12,809 nt of DNA from Casp-actino8 sp046082625 (GCA_046082625.1 JBJTYE010000165.1:1-12809); one strand, 5' to 3'. Positions 1-8,911 are shown, numbered from the stretch's first letter. The notes: generated from the letters alone by a model not told the origin. A program made the numbers and translations.

Positions 1-27
1 GGCCGGATGGTCAACCTGGTGGTCTAG
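1..27 (+). CDS. possible 3' end of a converging gene (partial)
   Basis: Reading the first frame from base 1 gives eight codons (GRMVNLVV) closed by TAG at 25-27. The stop lies just before the hairpin at 31-58 and 20 bases from the recD stop, which is the spacing expected for two convergent genes sharing a terminator. Nothing else identifies it: the fragment is far too short to assign a product, and an open eight-codon run is likely by chance. Confidence 0.2.
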   Translation, partial: GRMVNLVV

Positions 28-30
28 GGC

Positions 31-58
31 CGAGCCGGATGAGCGGTCATCCGGCTCG
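31..58. terminator. 12-bp perfect hairpin at the end of recD
   Basis: Bases 31-42 (CGAGCCGGATGA) are the exact reverse complement of 47-58, with a 4-base loop (GCGG, 43-46). The recD stop codon (47-49 on the minus strand) lies inside the stem. The stem is GC-rich and stable. Neither side carries a clear T-tract, so it is not a textbook intrinsic terminator, but such U-poor hairpins are often proposed as terminators or 3'-end protectors in high-GC actinobacteria. Because it is symmetric it could serve both recD and a converging gene from the left. The structure is seen directly; the terminator role is inferred. Confidence 0.5.
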
Positions 59-1843
59 CAGTCGATCCACCAGACCGGAGAAGCGCTGCTGCGGAGTCCT
101 GACCGCGTGTTCGATGTCGGCGCGGGACCCGATGAGCATCAGATTCGGTTTGGCGCGGGTGGCAGCCGTGTAGAGAAGCTCCCGCGTGCACAAGGGCGAG
201 GAGGCCGGCGGGACGACAACCACCACCGTTGCGAATTCCGAACCCTGAGCCTTGTGCACGGTGGTGGCGAAGGCCACACTGACGTCGTCCACTGCCGACG
301 TGGGGAGCACGATGGTCTCGGCCCCGTGCCGGAAGGCGAAACACAGCTGGCCATCGAACTCGATGACCACTCCGGTATCGCCATTCGCCAATCCGTTGGT
401 CACGTCGTTACGCGTCTTGACCACGATGTTGCCGGCCCGCCAGTGACGATCCTTGTCGAAGATCTTGTCGAGCACGAACTCGTTCCAAGCTTCGACGCCA
501 AAGGCCCCATGACGATGGGCGCACAGGATTCGGATGGCCGCAGCTGCATCGAGGGCCCCTTCCACGTCCCGATTCTCGGCCTTCGTCTTCACGACACCGA
601 GCGCTCGGAGTACCGCGCCTATCTTCTTTCCCGCACCCTTGAGACCGTCGTCGACTTCGACGAAGGCCAGAGTTCTCATCGCCGTGTCATCGACCTGATT
701 CACGACCGAAGTCAGCAACGCCCCTATGCGCCCCCATTCGGCGAGTCGAATGGCTTCGGTCAACACACTGCTGTCGGAATCCCGGTTTCGCTGTGACACG
801 GTGAGACGGGTCATGATCTCGGGCAATTCGTCCTGCATCTCGGCCAGATCGGGCAGAACGGAACCGTTCTCCACACTCGCCAATTGACCAGGATCTCCCA
901 CCAGGACCAGTCGCGCCTCGAGCGGCAGTGCCTCGAGGAATCGCGCCATCAGCGGCAGGGACACCATGGACGTCTCGTCCACCACCACCAGGTCCACATC
1001 CAGCGGATCGTCGATGTCGTGCGCAAAGCGGTTCTCGGTCCGCGGTCGCCGACCGAGCAAACGGTGCAGCGTCGTGGGATCGAGTCGGCGGAAGATTTCG
1101 ACGTGTGACGGCGGAAACGGGTGATCGTCCGCTCCCACTGCGTTCAGCAGGCTCTCGCGCATCTGGGTCGCCGCTTTGGCCGTCGGTGCAGCCAGCGCGA
1201 CGCGCAACGATTCTCCATGGATACTGAGTGCGGCCGAGATGATCCGCGCGATCGTAAAGGTCTTGCCGGTTCCAGGCCCTCCCATCAGGATGAAAGTCCG
1301 ATTGCGCAGACTGTTGCGCACCGCCGACACCTGCAAGTCGTCGGAGTCGGCCCCTGGAAACAGAGCGTCGACCACGGCGGTGTCGAGTGAGGCGGGAGAT
1401 TCGGAGAAACGTCGACCGAGGGATCGAGCAACCGTTCGCTCGTCCTCCCATTGTCGCGCCGTGTAGAGAAGAGTTCCCTTGAGCACCAGGGGTCGTTCGG
1501 TCCCGGCCGCCGCGTCCCAGGTCTCGACTCGATGGGCGAAGGCCGACGACCCCAGTCCGGAGATCCATTCATCGATCGAGGGCCAAGCCCCGACCGCTTC
1601 GACCTCCGTTCCCTTCTCGTGAATTCCTCTCAATGATGCGGGATTTCCCAAATCGACGCATACGAATCCCAATTGAGTGGCGCGCGTGGCCGCCGCCAGG
1701 CCGAGCAATTCGACTCTGGTCGGCTCAGTGGTGATGGCCTCAGCGATGTAGGTGGCAACGCAGATGTCGGTGCTGTCGAGGTGGCCGCTCGTCCGGAATC
1801 CCTCCAGCATCTTGGCCGACCGTCGCAGACGTTCGCCGTTCAC
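47..1843 (-). CDS. recD: exodeoxyribonuclease V subunit alpha, RecD helicase
   Basis: RecD is the 5'-3' SF1B helicase subunit of RecBCD, which unwinds and processes double-strand DNA breaks. The 598-aa product is close to E. coli RecD in length. Visible motifs are Walker A GGPGTGKT (188-195), a PTAKAA segment near 220, the LHRLLG segment (259-264), Walker B VVDETSM (287-293), GDPGQLASV (316-324), VHKAQGSEF (529-537) and YTAATRAK (559-566). The roughly 170-residue N-terminal region matches the RecB-interacting part of RecD rather than the longer RecD2 type. The start is GTG at 1843, overlapping the recB stop by four bases (GTGA) and preceded by GAGGTGA, so translation is probably coupled to recB. 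It is the last gene of recC-recB-recD and ends in a hairpin. All helicase motifs look intact, so I expect a functional protein. Confidence 0.96.
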   Translation of the reverse strand: MNGERLRRSAKMLEGFRTSGHLDSTDICVATYIAEAITTEPTRVELLGLAAATRATQLGFVCVDLGNPASLRGIHEKGTEVEAVGAWPSIDEWISGLGSSAFAHRVETWDAAAGTERPLVLKGTLLYTARQWEDERTVARSLGRRFSESPASLDTAVVDALFPGADSDDLQVSAVRNSLRNRTFILMGGPGTGKTFTIARIISAALSIHGESLRVALAAPTAKAATQMRESLLNAVGADDHPFPPSHVEIFRRLDPTTLHRLLGRRPRTENRFAHDIDDPLDVDLVVVDETSMVSLPLMARFLEALPLEARLVLVGDPGQLASVENGSVLPDLAEMQDELPEIMTRLTVSQRNRDSDSSVLTEAIRLAEWGRIGALLTSVVNQVDDTAMRTLAFVEVDDGLKGAGKKIGAVLRALGVVKTKAENRDVEGALDAAAAIRILCAHRHGAFGVEAWNEFVLDKIFDKDRHWRAGNIVVKTRNDVTNGLANGDTGVVIEFDGQLCFAFRHGAETIVLPTSAVDDVSVAFATTVHKAQGSEFATVVVVVPPASSPLCTRELLYTAATRAKPNLMLIGSRADIEHAVRTPQQRFSGLVDRLRAG

Positions 1844-4800
1844 ATCTCACCTCTGAATCTCGCGTCGAGTGCCTCGATCAACGACACCGGAGGCCGCCAG
1901 TTGAAGACCCCGCACGGCTCCCCTCGGTCATTGCGCGGAACCCCCGGTCCGACCATGCCACGGAGGAAGAGATACGAAATTCCGCCGTAGTGGATATTCG
2001 GGTCGTATTCGGGCAGCCGCATTCGCAGGAACCGATGGAGCGCAACCGAGTACAGCAGAGCCTGGAGCACGTAATCGCCTTTCCGCATGGCTTCGACGAG
2101 TTTCTCCGAGCTGTAGTGATCGAGGGGTCGTGTGACGCCCTTCGGATGGAGGAGGTTGGTCTTGTAGTCCGAGACGATGTACCGCATGAATCCATCCGTC
2201 GATCGGACCCGAAAGACCGCGTCGATCTCTCCGTACAGCGATCCGGCGATACGGGTGTCGGTCGGTTCCTGGATCAGATCCTCACCATAAGACCGGACGG
2301 GATCATCAGCTGCCACATGTGTGAGTAGCAAGGTCCCGATCTCGGACAGTCCGAGAGTGCTGACCCGGGGAAGCCGCATTTCGAACTTCGCTTCGGCCAG
2401 ACGGTCAACGGCGGGAATGTCGGCCAGGGTGCGATCCTCGAAGAGCGACCCGAGAGGACTTCGTACGACCGCACCGAGAGCCGTTAGCAGTCGGGAAGTC
2501 GCATCTTCGGTCAGGGTCCGACGCCGCGAACGCAGCGCCTGTTCGAGACGTTCGCTGAAGTCCTCGGCGGCCGGATCCAGATTCTCGAGGAGCCCGTGGA
2601 TCATGGAGCCGAAACGGGTGCCCTGCAAGTGGTCGGGAAATTCGATCCCGGGAGACACCGTCACCACGTCTTCCAGCGGCGGAACACGACTCTGATCATC
2701 GGCGAAACCTTGCAGGTACTCGTCGGCACCGGTCGCTCCGTCTGTGGCGTCATCGGCTTCACGACCATGGCGGTCACGCACCAGTCGCGAATACGACCAT
2801 TTCCTCCAGGCGAAACGTTGTAGGGCCGCAGTCCTCTCGAAGGTCGCCACGCCCAGGTCGACCGTCGATCCCGATGCCGACTCCCGCCGCGGCAAGGAAG
2901 CCTCCTCCGGTTCGATCACGACCACCTTGATGGACGGCATCCCGTCGGCGATGTGGGCCAAAGCCGCTCTGATCTCGGCGTTCGATTTCGGTTCCGGCTT
3001 CCGAGGGGCTCGGGATTCCGGATCGATGACCACAAGGCCGTGCTCGTCCCGGCCGAGCAGAACCCGACCGAGGGCTGACGCAAAGGAGTCCTTCACCTGC
3101 GTCCAGTGCACGATCAACTTTTGCTCCGCCCTGGTGGCGGCCACGTACAGCTTGCGCATCTCATCGCCGAGATCGGCGATGTCCGCCAGCTCTTTGCGAT
3201 CCTCCGACGAGGTCACGCCATCGGACCACGTCACCTTGTGAGCCACGTCGATGAAACGCTTGCCCCCGACGTCGTAGACCAACGGGCCGCTGTTCGATGT
3301 CGCCTTGAACATGGTGGGCAGGAACACGATCGGGAATTCCAGACCTTTACTGAAGTGAACGGTCGCCAAGTGCACTGCCTCGTCGTCGCTCTCGATACGT
3401 CGCTGATACTCGTCGACTCGCTTCGAATCCAGGCGGAGTGTTGTCAATTCTCGGCGTACATCGGCCGCCGTGGCACTGCGACCGAGTCCGGACAATGCCT
3501 CAGCGATGTGATCCAGGTCGGTGAGCAATCGCTCTCCCCCTGGCTGGGGGACCAGACGCGCCTCCATCCCGTGCGAAGCCCGCAGATGATGGTAGAGAGC
3601 CGACACGCCTTCACGTTGCAGTCGCTGTGCCCACGACAGACAGTCCTGCTGCCATTGCGCGACTCTGGTCGCGGCCTCTTCATCGTTCCAAGAGATCAAT
3701 TCCTCCAAGGTGTGAGTTCCGAAAGCGCTCACCATGCACGCCCGGACCAGAGCGGCACGTGTGGGCTGACAGAGCGCCTCCAAGAGGATCTGCCAGTCCT
3801 GGGCGGCCCGCGTCTCGAACACGCTCTGGGTGCGGTACCTGACCGCAGGAATTCCAGCATTCGCCAGAACCTGGAACAGTCGCTCGGCATGCTTGTGCGA
3901 GGGAACCAGCACGGCGATGTCGCCGGGCCTGACGGGACGGGACGTCCCTGATTTGTCGATCATCTCGGCGCCGTCGATCATGACGCCGATCTCTCGGGCC
4001 ACATCGGCGTAGATCACCTCCACCATGTCGTCCGAGTTCAGTTTCCAATAATCGAGAGTCCCGGCGGCCATGGCCTGTCTATGCGCCTTGTTCAGACCCG
4101 ATTTCGGATGGCCGCTGCCGGCCTCCTCGCTGTAGGGAATCCACCGGATCTCGAGTGCGGCCGATCCCTTCACTCCTTCACCGTCGGGACCAGGCCGATG
4201 GCGGACCTGGCGATAGAGAATGTCTTCGGCTCCGAATTCCACGCCATCGAAGAATCGGTTCACCGCGCCGATCAAGTTCTTGTTGCTCCGGAAGTTCATG
4301 TCGAGCGCCGACAGCTGCTCCACGCCGGCGACCGCAGCGCGATAGGCCTCGATATCGGCACCGCGAAAACGATAAATGGCCTGCTTGGGGTCACCCACCG
4401 TGCCGAGTGCCGTCGTTCCATCCGGAATCGTGTCCTCCACGAACAACCGTGACAACACCTCCCATTGCACATGGTCGGTGTCCTGGAACTCGTCCACCAG
4501 AACCAGACGGAATCGACGACGCAGGGCCTCGGCCACGGTTGCACCCGCAGGCCCGTTCAGGAGATCGCGGACCGCCGTGATCAGGCCGTCGAACCCGAGT
4601 TGATCGCTCCGCTCCAATCGTTCCTGGATCAGGCGCACGGCTCTTTCCACGATCACGGCCCAACGTCTCTCCACCGGAAGCGAGATCAAAGGCGCCTCGT
4701 GATCGGCAGCGGTGACCCGGGGTTCGATGGTGGAGTCGGGATTGCCGAGTACCGCGGTGACGGCCGAGGCCATCTCCTTTTCGATGGTCGAGATCTTGAG

Positions 4801-5367
4801 GGGCTTGTCCCGTTTGCCATCGTCGAACATCGCCGGATCCTCCACCAAGGCTCCGACCAGAAGATCCGAAACGACCTGTCGCACGAGGTCGCTCGGATCC
4901 TCGATCAAGGAGACATCCTCGTGCAATGGTCCACGTAAGCCGACCCGTCCCAGCACGATCTGGAAGAAGCCATGAATTGTGGTCACCGTGGCCTCGTCAT
5001 AAGAAGCCAGGAACGCCTCCAAGCGATCCAGTCGCGTCTGCACGACGTCTCGATCACCGACGACGACCGGTCGCATCCAAGGCTCGCCGATGTCACTGCC
5101 GTCACCGAGGAACGACTGCAGATGTCGAGCCAAGGCCCGCACCTGGAGTCGCGTGCGGTGGCGCATGTCTCTGGCAGCGGCCCGTGTGAAGGTCACCATC
5201 AACAACTCGTCGGCTTGCACCCCCTCTTCGGCAACATGACGGGCCACCAACGAGGTGAGGGAGAAGGTCTTTCCGGTACCAGCACTGGCCTCGATGGTGA
5301 AGCGCCCCGTCGGCAATGGTCCGGCCAAGTCCAAGATGGGGATGTCGCGCCGAGGCTGGGAGGTCAT
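1840..5367 (-). CDS. recB: exodeoxyribonuclease V subunit beta, RecB helicase-nuclease
   Basis: RecB carries the 3'-5' SF1A helicase and the single nuclease active site of RecBCD. The 1175-aa product is nearly the length of E. coli RecB. Helicase motifs in order: Walker A ASAGTGKT (27-34), VTFTRAAARDMRHR (58-71), TTIHGFFQ (129-136), Walker B VDEFQDTD (291-298), GDPKQAIYRFRGAD (325-338), LDMNFRSN (355-362), TVHFSKGLEFP (669-679) and LYVAATRAE (740-748). The C-terminal nuclease has the family residues: His924 in a GSMIHGLLE segment, Asp1049 in GEIDAVF, Asp1067 and Lys1069 in SDYKTN, and Gln1102/Tyr1106 of the QxxxY motif. I see no cysteine cluster of the AddB/AdnAB iron-sulphur kind, so this is a true RecB. 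The ATG start overlaps the recC stop (ATGA) behind AGGAGG; the gene's own stop overlaps recD. Confidence 0.97.
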   Translation of the reverse strand: MTSQPRRDIPILDLAGPLPTGRFTIEASAGTGKTFSLTSLVARHVAEEGVQADELLMVTFTRAAARDMRHRTRLQVRALARHLQSFLGDGSDIGEPWMRPVVVGDRDVVQTRLDRLEAFLASYDEATVTTIHGFFQIVLGRVGLRGPLHEDVSLIEDPSDLVRQVVSDLLVGALVEDPAMFDDGKRDKPLKISTIEKEMASAVTAVLGNPDSTIEPRVTAADHEAPLISLPVERRWAVIVERAVRLIQERLERSDQLGFDGLITAVRDLLNGPAGATVAEALRRRFRLVLVDEFQDTDHVQWEVLSRLFVEDTIPDGTTALGTVGDPKQAIYRFRGADIEAYRAAVAGVEQLSALDMNFRSNKNLIGAVNRFFDGVEFGAEDILYRQVRHRPGPDGEGVKGSAALEIRWIPYSEEAGSGHPKSGLNKAHRQAMAAGTLDYWKLNSDDMVEVIYADVAREIGVMIDGAEMIDKSGTSRPVRPGDIAVLVPSHKHAERLFQVLANAGIPAVRYRTQSVFETRAAQDWQILLEALCQPTRAALVRACMVSAFGTHTLEELISWNDEEAATRVAQWQQDCLSWAQRLQREGVSALYHHLRASHGMEARLVPQPGGERLLTDLDHIAEALSGLGRSATAADVRRELTTLRLDSKRVDEYQRRIESDDEAVHLATVHFSKGLEFPIVFLPTMFKATSNSGPLVYDVGGKRFIDVAHKVTWSDGVTSSEDRKELADIADLGDEMRKLYVAATRAEQKLIVHWTQVKDSFASALGRVLLGRDEHGLVVIDPESRAPRKPEPKSNAEIRAALAHIADGMPSIKVVVIEPEEASLPRRESASGSTVDLGVATFERTAALQRFAWRKWSYSRLVRDRHGREADDATDGATGADEYLQGFADDQSRVPPLEDVVTVSPGIEFPDHLQGTRFGSMIHGLLENLDPAAEDFSERLEQALRSRRRTLTEDATSRLLTALGAVVRSPLGSLFEDRTLADIPAVDRLAEAKFEMRLPRVSTLGLSEIGTLLLTHVAADDPVRSYGEDLIQEPTDTRIAGSLYGEIDAVFRVRSTDGFMRYIVSDYKTNLLHPKGVTRPLDHYSSEKLVEAMRKGDYVLQALLYSVALHRFLRMRLPEYDPNIHYGGISYLFLRGMVGPGVPRNDRGEPCGVFNWRPPVSLIEALDARFRGEM
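1847..1853 (-). promoter_or_regulatory. strong ribosome binding site for recD
   Basis: The minus strand reads GAGGTGA, a perfect match to the anti-Shine-Dalgarno TCACCTC. Its GAGG core ends 6 bases before the GTG start at 1843. It lies inside the last codons of recB and decides the choice of the GTG that overlaps the recB stop. Confidence 0.75.
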
Positions 5368-8300
5368 GCATCCTCCTCGTCAGCGATCGCGACGATGTCG
5401 TCGGAAGAAAACGATGCAGATCCCACCGACATCGTCCGGTCGAAGGTCGACCAGATGTGTTCGGCGAATCGGGCGACCCGGGACGTTGCCGAACCGGGAG
5501 GGTCACCGGGCTCGGCCGGTTGGCTCATCAAGTCCTCCCAGGACACGGTGCCGAAGAAGTAACCGATGTCGGCATCGTTCGAACAGTCCTCCTCGAACGC
5601 CTTGCGGGCCTTGCTGCGACGCCCCCGGCCCAGTTCGGCGGACGCCCGAGGGAACACCGGAACCAGCGACTCCCGCGCCGCCACGGCCACGGTGCCGGCC
5701 ATGGCCAGGAAGAGTCGAGCGTTGTCCCGACGTGTCACCGCATCCTCTCCTCGGACTGTCAGACTCACCGGTTCGATGCGGCGCTTCGTGGAAACGGCAC
5801 GCGTCACGACCACGGCACGGTACGGAACAGCCGGATCGGCAAGGGTCAGCGCCGCCAGTTCCAGTGCCGGTCCCAAGCGAAGGGCCTCGGTCGGTCGTCG
5901 AAATGACAAGCGCACCAGGTCGTGGCCCACGATCTCCCCCACGGTTCCCTGCAGACGACCGAGATTCACGCCCATCGGGAGATCGATGTCGACCTCCCGA
6001 TAGTTGGCGACATCGAAGTAGGAAGGGGGAACCGCCGACATGAACTCGGCAACCTCGGCCGACACCTCGACCAGGGCGGCATCGGCCAATGCACCCGGTG
6101 GGAGCATGCCGGCGCTCCTGGCCACGACACCCCAGTGCGCACTCGGCGCAACGGTGTCTCCGGTCGATCGATACTCGGGGGACCGACGAACGAAGCCGAG
6201 CAGGTCCCGACACAACTTCGAATACCGGAGAGGATCGACGTGGAGGTGGACGGCATCCGGGGTCTCGGTCTCGAAAAGCGGATCGATCCGAATGTTCGCC
6301 GTCGTCTCGGCGAACCAACTGACCGGACCGACGACCCCGTCGACCAATGCCGCAAGTTGGAACGACTCCTCGGCGTCTGCGATCCGAGGAAGCCGAGACA
6401 CCTGCGGGACCCTGGGATTCCCCTCACCACCAAGTCGACCCTCTGCAGCACGTTTCGAACCGAGATCGAAGGTGAAAGGGCGGTCGGAGTACACCAGACC
6501 CGGCGTCAAAACGGACGGGTGGAAGTTCTGTCGGGGGTGCTGAGTCAGAAGTCGACAGTTTCCGCCCGTCTGCGCTTCCACCAGCGGGATGCAAGCCTCC
6601 AAGAGTTCCTGGATCGGCACCGCCAGCGGAACCGGCTTGTTGGTGTTGATATCGGCTCCCTCACAGGTCACGATCACCGCGTCCCGAGCCGCCAAGAGGA
6701 TGTTGAGGAGTCCTTGACGCCCATTGGTCGACGGATTCGGCTCACCCAGGCAGGGATGGAGGCCGAGCACGTCGTCGCCGTTGGCTCCACCTTGGGCGAA
6801 CATGTCCTCGTCGGCACCGAGGAGCGCGATGACCCGATACGGCACTCCTTGGACCGGCGGTAGGCGGGAGACGGTGATGTCGCCGGTGCGGAACAGCGGT
6901 CGGTGCAACCGCCGTGTGAGCTGTTGTCGCACCACGAAGTCGATCTCGTCGAAGGTGAACGACTGGTCATCGGAGATCCCGGAGTCCTCGGCCGCGGTCT
7001 CCACGTCGTCGAGGACCGTCAGCAGCTCTTCACGTCCGCTCGAGGAGAGACGGGACGACGTGTATCGGTCGACCACCCGGGCGAAGAACGCCATCCACTC
7101 TCCCACGCCTTGTCGGATCCGGGTCTCGACCAGGTCGCTCTCCAAACGCTCGAGCAACTCGGCCAGAGCTGCGATCGTTGCGATGTCGGCCACGGACACG
7201 TCGTCGTAGGGAACGACATCTCCCGGCCCGATGAGCGGAGTCGGAGCAGATACCGCCAGACCCATCATCAACCGGGTCAGAGCGAAGCGCCAGGTGCCTC
7301 CCACGACGTCGGCCGGAACCCCCCAGGACGCACGATTCTCACCATCGATTCCGAAATCGACCCGAAGATCGTCGACCAGATCGATCAGTCGCGCCACAGT
7401 GTCGGAGTCCACTCCGAACCGCTTCATCACCACCGGACGGGACAGGAAGCCGAGCACATCGGAGACGCCGAAACGGCTGCGCAGCAGCTGGAGGACGGCC
7501 GTGAACGCCTCGACCACTGGAGCGTCCTGAGCCAGTTCCAGTTCCGCCACCCGAACGCGGAGAGTCGGAGCCACCGACGACGCTCCGTCGGTGACCGCCG
7601 CACGATCGGCTCCGAAAATGGCCGGAATCATCGGAGCGAAGGCCTCGATGTTCGGGCAGATCACGACGATGTCGTCCAGGTGCAACGAAGGATCAGCGTT
7701 CAAGAGGTGGAGCAGTGCATCGCGCAGAACCTCGACCTGACGGGCCCGACCGTGACAGGCATGAACCTGGATCGTTCCGTCGCCCTTGCTCAAGAGTTCC
7801 TGGGCCGTGCCACTGTCGAGGGAAATCGAACGACCCACGCTGCGAGAAGTGAGGGCCGCTTGCACGGCACCGAGCAGGGACGCGGGTGGCCCAGGCGCCG
7901 GCACTTCGACAACCGGCCCGGTCGACACCATTCGGGGCGTCTCGAGCGCCGTTCGCCCCCAGCGCGCCGTCAGCCGATGGGCGTCGACGTCGAGAACATC
8001 CTCCGCACGAGGGACCAGAAGGTCTTCGATCGTCGGTCGGGGGGTCCAGGGCCCGGCCAAGGGATGCAATAGAAAGACGCCCACTGGCCTGACCGAAGCC
8101 AGCGCAGCGAGCATGAGACGCAACGTCGGACTCAGGCTGCTGAATCCGAAAACGCTGATGCGCTCCGGAAGTGGGATCGTTCCGTCCCCGGTGGCCAGAC
8201 GAGTTCGCAAGTTCCCGAGCGCCTCGGCCATCGACTCCTGGTCGATCATGCCGCAGACTCGTGCGTACAGATCGACCTGCCAGCGCATGGATTCCGGCAG

Positions 8301-8819
8301 TCCGGGACCGGGATCGATTCCATCGGTGGATCGACCAGACTTCCAGTACTGCAACATCGATGGTCGGTGCGTGGCGTAGTGATCGAAGAGATCGGCGATG
8401 GCGTCGGCGGTGCGCAGTCGATCGTCGGCAGCACCTGGGACCGCTTCGCGACCCATGGCTTCGATGGCCCGATGCACATACCACATGAGTCGAGAGCGAC
8501 TCCACGCTTGTTCGGGTTCGCGGCGGCCGCGGGCGAGGATCGACGTGGTGAAGGAATTGGTGGTGAGCAGACGGAAATTCGCCAGCACTCCGCTCACCGA
8601 CGTGCCGCGTTCCGCCGAGACCAGTGCACCGAGGGATTCGGGAAGTTGGCTCTGCAACCAGTCGCCGATCCCGGTGTTGGGAACGACGATGACCTCTGGT
8701 GCGAACGGATCGGCCGGGAACTGTACGAGGTCACGGGCCAATGCCTCGGTGAGGTCCTCCACACGCGTCCCGTGATGAATCCGCAGACCTGAATTCGAAG
8801 TGGGCGGGTCGGAAGACAT
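5364..8819 (-). CDS. recC: exodeoxyribonuclease V subunit gamma, RecC
   Basis: RecC is the scaffold subunit of RecBCD. It splits the duplex and, in E. coli, reads the Chi sequence in the 3' strand; it has a helicase-like fold but no working ATPase. The 1151-aa product is near E. coli RecC in length. Family landmarks are the N-terminal LRIHHGTRVEDLTEAL (12-27), VVPNTGIGDWLQSQL (45-59), the QVHACHGRARQVEVL segment (351-365), LDDIVVICPNIEAFAP (381-396), GDITVSRLPPVQGVPYRVIALLGADED (646-672) and GRQGLLNILLAARDAVIVT (700-718). There is no Walker A, as expected. It is first in the operon, starting from ATG at 8819 behind only a weak Shine-Dalgarno (GAGTAAG is the best match), and its TGA overlaps the recB ATG. 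The central segment reads PPVQGVPY where I recall P-M-R-S-[IV]-P in well-known RecC proteins, so this copy looks somewhat divergent. Confidence 0.94.
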   Translation of the reverse strand: MSSDPPTSNSGLRIHHGTRVEDLTEALARDLVQFPADPFAPEVIVVPNTGIGDWLQSQLPESLGALVSAERGTSVSGVLANFRLLTTNSFTTSILARGRREPEQAWSRSRLMWYVHRAIEAMGREAVPGAADDRLRTADAIADLFDHYATHRPSMLQYWKSGRSTDGIDPGPGLPESMRWQVDLYARVCGMIDQESMAEALGNLRTRLATGDGTIPLPERISVFGFSSLSPTLRLMLAALASVRPVGVFLLHPLAGPWTPRPTIEDLLVPRAEDVLDVDAHRLTARWGRTALETPRMVSTGPVVEVPAPGPPASLLGAVQAALTSRSVGRSISLDSGTAQELLSKGDGTIQVHACHGRARQVEVLRDALLHLLNADPSLHLDDIVVICPNIEAFAPMIPAIFGADRAAVTDGASSVAPTLRVRVAELELAQDAPVVEAFTAVLQLLRSRFGVSDVLGFLSRPVVMKRFGVDSDTVARLIDLVDDLRVDFGIDGENRASWGVPADVVGGTWRFALTRLMMGLAVSAPTPLIGPGDVVPYDDVSVADIATIAALAELLERLESDLVETRIRQGVGEWMAFFARVVDRYTSSRLSSSGREELLTVLDDVETAAEDSGISDDQSFTFDEIDFVVRQQLTRRLHRPLFRTGDITVSRLPPVQGVPYRVIALLGADEDMFAQGGANGDDVLGLHPCLGEPNPSTNGRQGLLNILLAARDAVIVTCEGADINTNKPVPLAVPIQELLEACIPLVEAQTGGNCRLLTQHPRQNFHPSVLTPGLVYSDRPFTFDLGSKRAAEGRLGGEGNPRVPQVSRLPRIADAEESFQLAALVDGVVGPVSWFAETTANIRIDPLFETETPDAVHLHVDPLRYSKLCRDLLGFVRRSPEYRSTGDTVAPSAHWGVVARSAGMLPPGALADAALVEVSAEVAEFMSAVPPSYFDVANYREVDIDLPMGVNLGRLQGTVGEIVGHDLVRLSFRRPTEALRLGPALELAALTLADPAVPYRAVVVTRAVSTKRRIEPVSLTVRGEDAVTRRDNARLFLAMAGTVAVAARESLVPVFPRASAELGRGRRSKARKAFEEDCSNDADIGYFFGTVSWEDLMSQPAEPGDPPGSATSRVARFAEHIWSTFDRTMSVGSASFSSDDIVAIADEEDA
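5372..5377 (-). promoter_or_regulatory. strong ribosome binding site for recB
   Basis: The minus strand reads AGGAGG within the final GAG-GAG-GAT codons of recC, 4 bases before the recB ATG at 5367. This near-consensus site supports the start that overlaps the recC TGA and points to independent loading plus coupling. Confidence 0.75.
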
Positions 8820-8911
8820 CGAGTCGAACTTACTCGCAGGTTGTGCGGCCTTTCCCCGGTGGATCGGTCGAATCCCACACTGTCTCTAACGACAACCGAT
8901 CAACGAGGACC
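8820..8911. promoter_or_regulatory. divergent intergenic region between recC and the ATPase-VWA pair
   Basis: These 92 bases separate two divergent start codons and must hold the promoters for both the recCBD operon and the ATPase-VWA pair, unless the pair is read from elsewhere. No convincing -35/-10 pair is visible on either strand. Small inverted repeats are present: CGAGT (8820-8824) with ACTCG (8832-8836), and GGAT (8861-8864) with ATCC (8872-8875). They are too short to call operators. One TCGAAC (8824-8829) resembles half of an actinobacterial LexA site, but the matching half is absent. The promoter role is inferred from gene orientation. Confidence 0.45.
8905..8908 (+). promoter_or_regulatory. 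likely ribosome binding site for the MoxR-type ATPase
   Basis: GAGG lies 3 bases before the ATG at 8912. The spacing is short, but this is the only purine-rich site in front of any candidate start. It favours ATG 8912 over the upstream in-frame GTG at 8843, whose added residues (RPFPGGSVESHTVSN...) do not look like part of an AAA+ domain. Confidence 0.5.

Noticed and set aside
2..41. Direct repeat GCCGGATG at 2-9 and 34-41
   Set aside because: An 8-base match in GC-rich DNA at the window edge is likely by chance, and the second copy is part of the hairpin.
107..796. 229-codon plus-strand open frame opposite recD
   Set aside because: It lies within RecD motifs on the other strand and its translation has no recognisable protein features.
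6903..8072. 389-codon plus-strand open frame opposite recC
   Set aside because: It is fully antisense to a well-supported RecC, is rich in Arg, His and Gln with no domain-like pattern, and is explained by the high-GC codon bias of the opposite strand.
8824..8839. Possible LexA/SOS box upstream of recC
   Set aside because: Only the TCGAAC half is present; the following bases do not form the inverted GTTCGA half expected of an actinobacterial SOS box.
8843..8911. Upstream GTG start for the ATPase gene
   Set aside because: The added 23 residues do not resemble an AAA+ N-terminus and have no ribosome site, while GAGG precedes ATG 8912.
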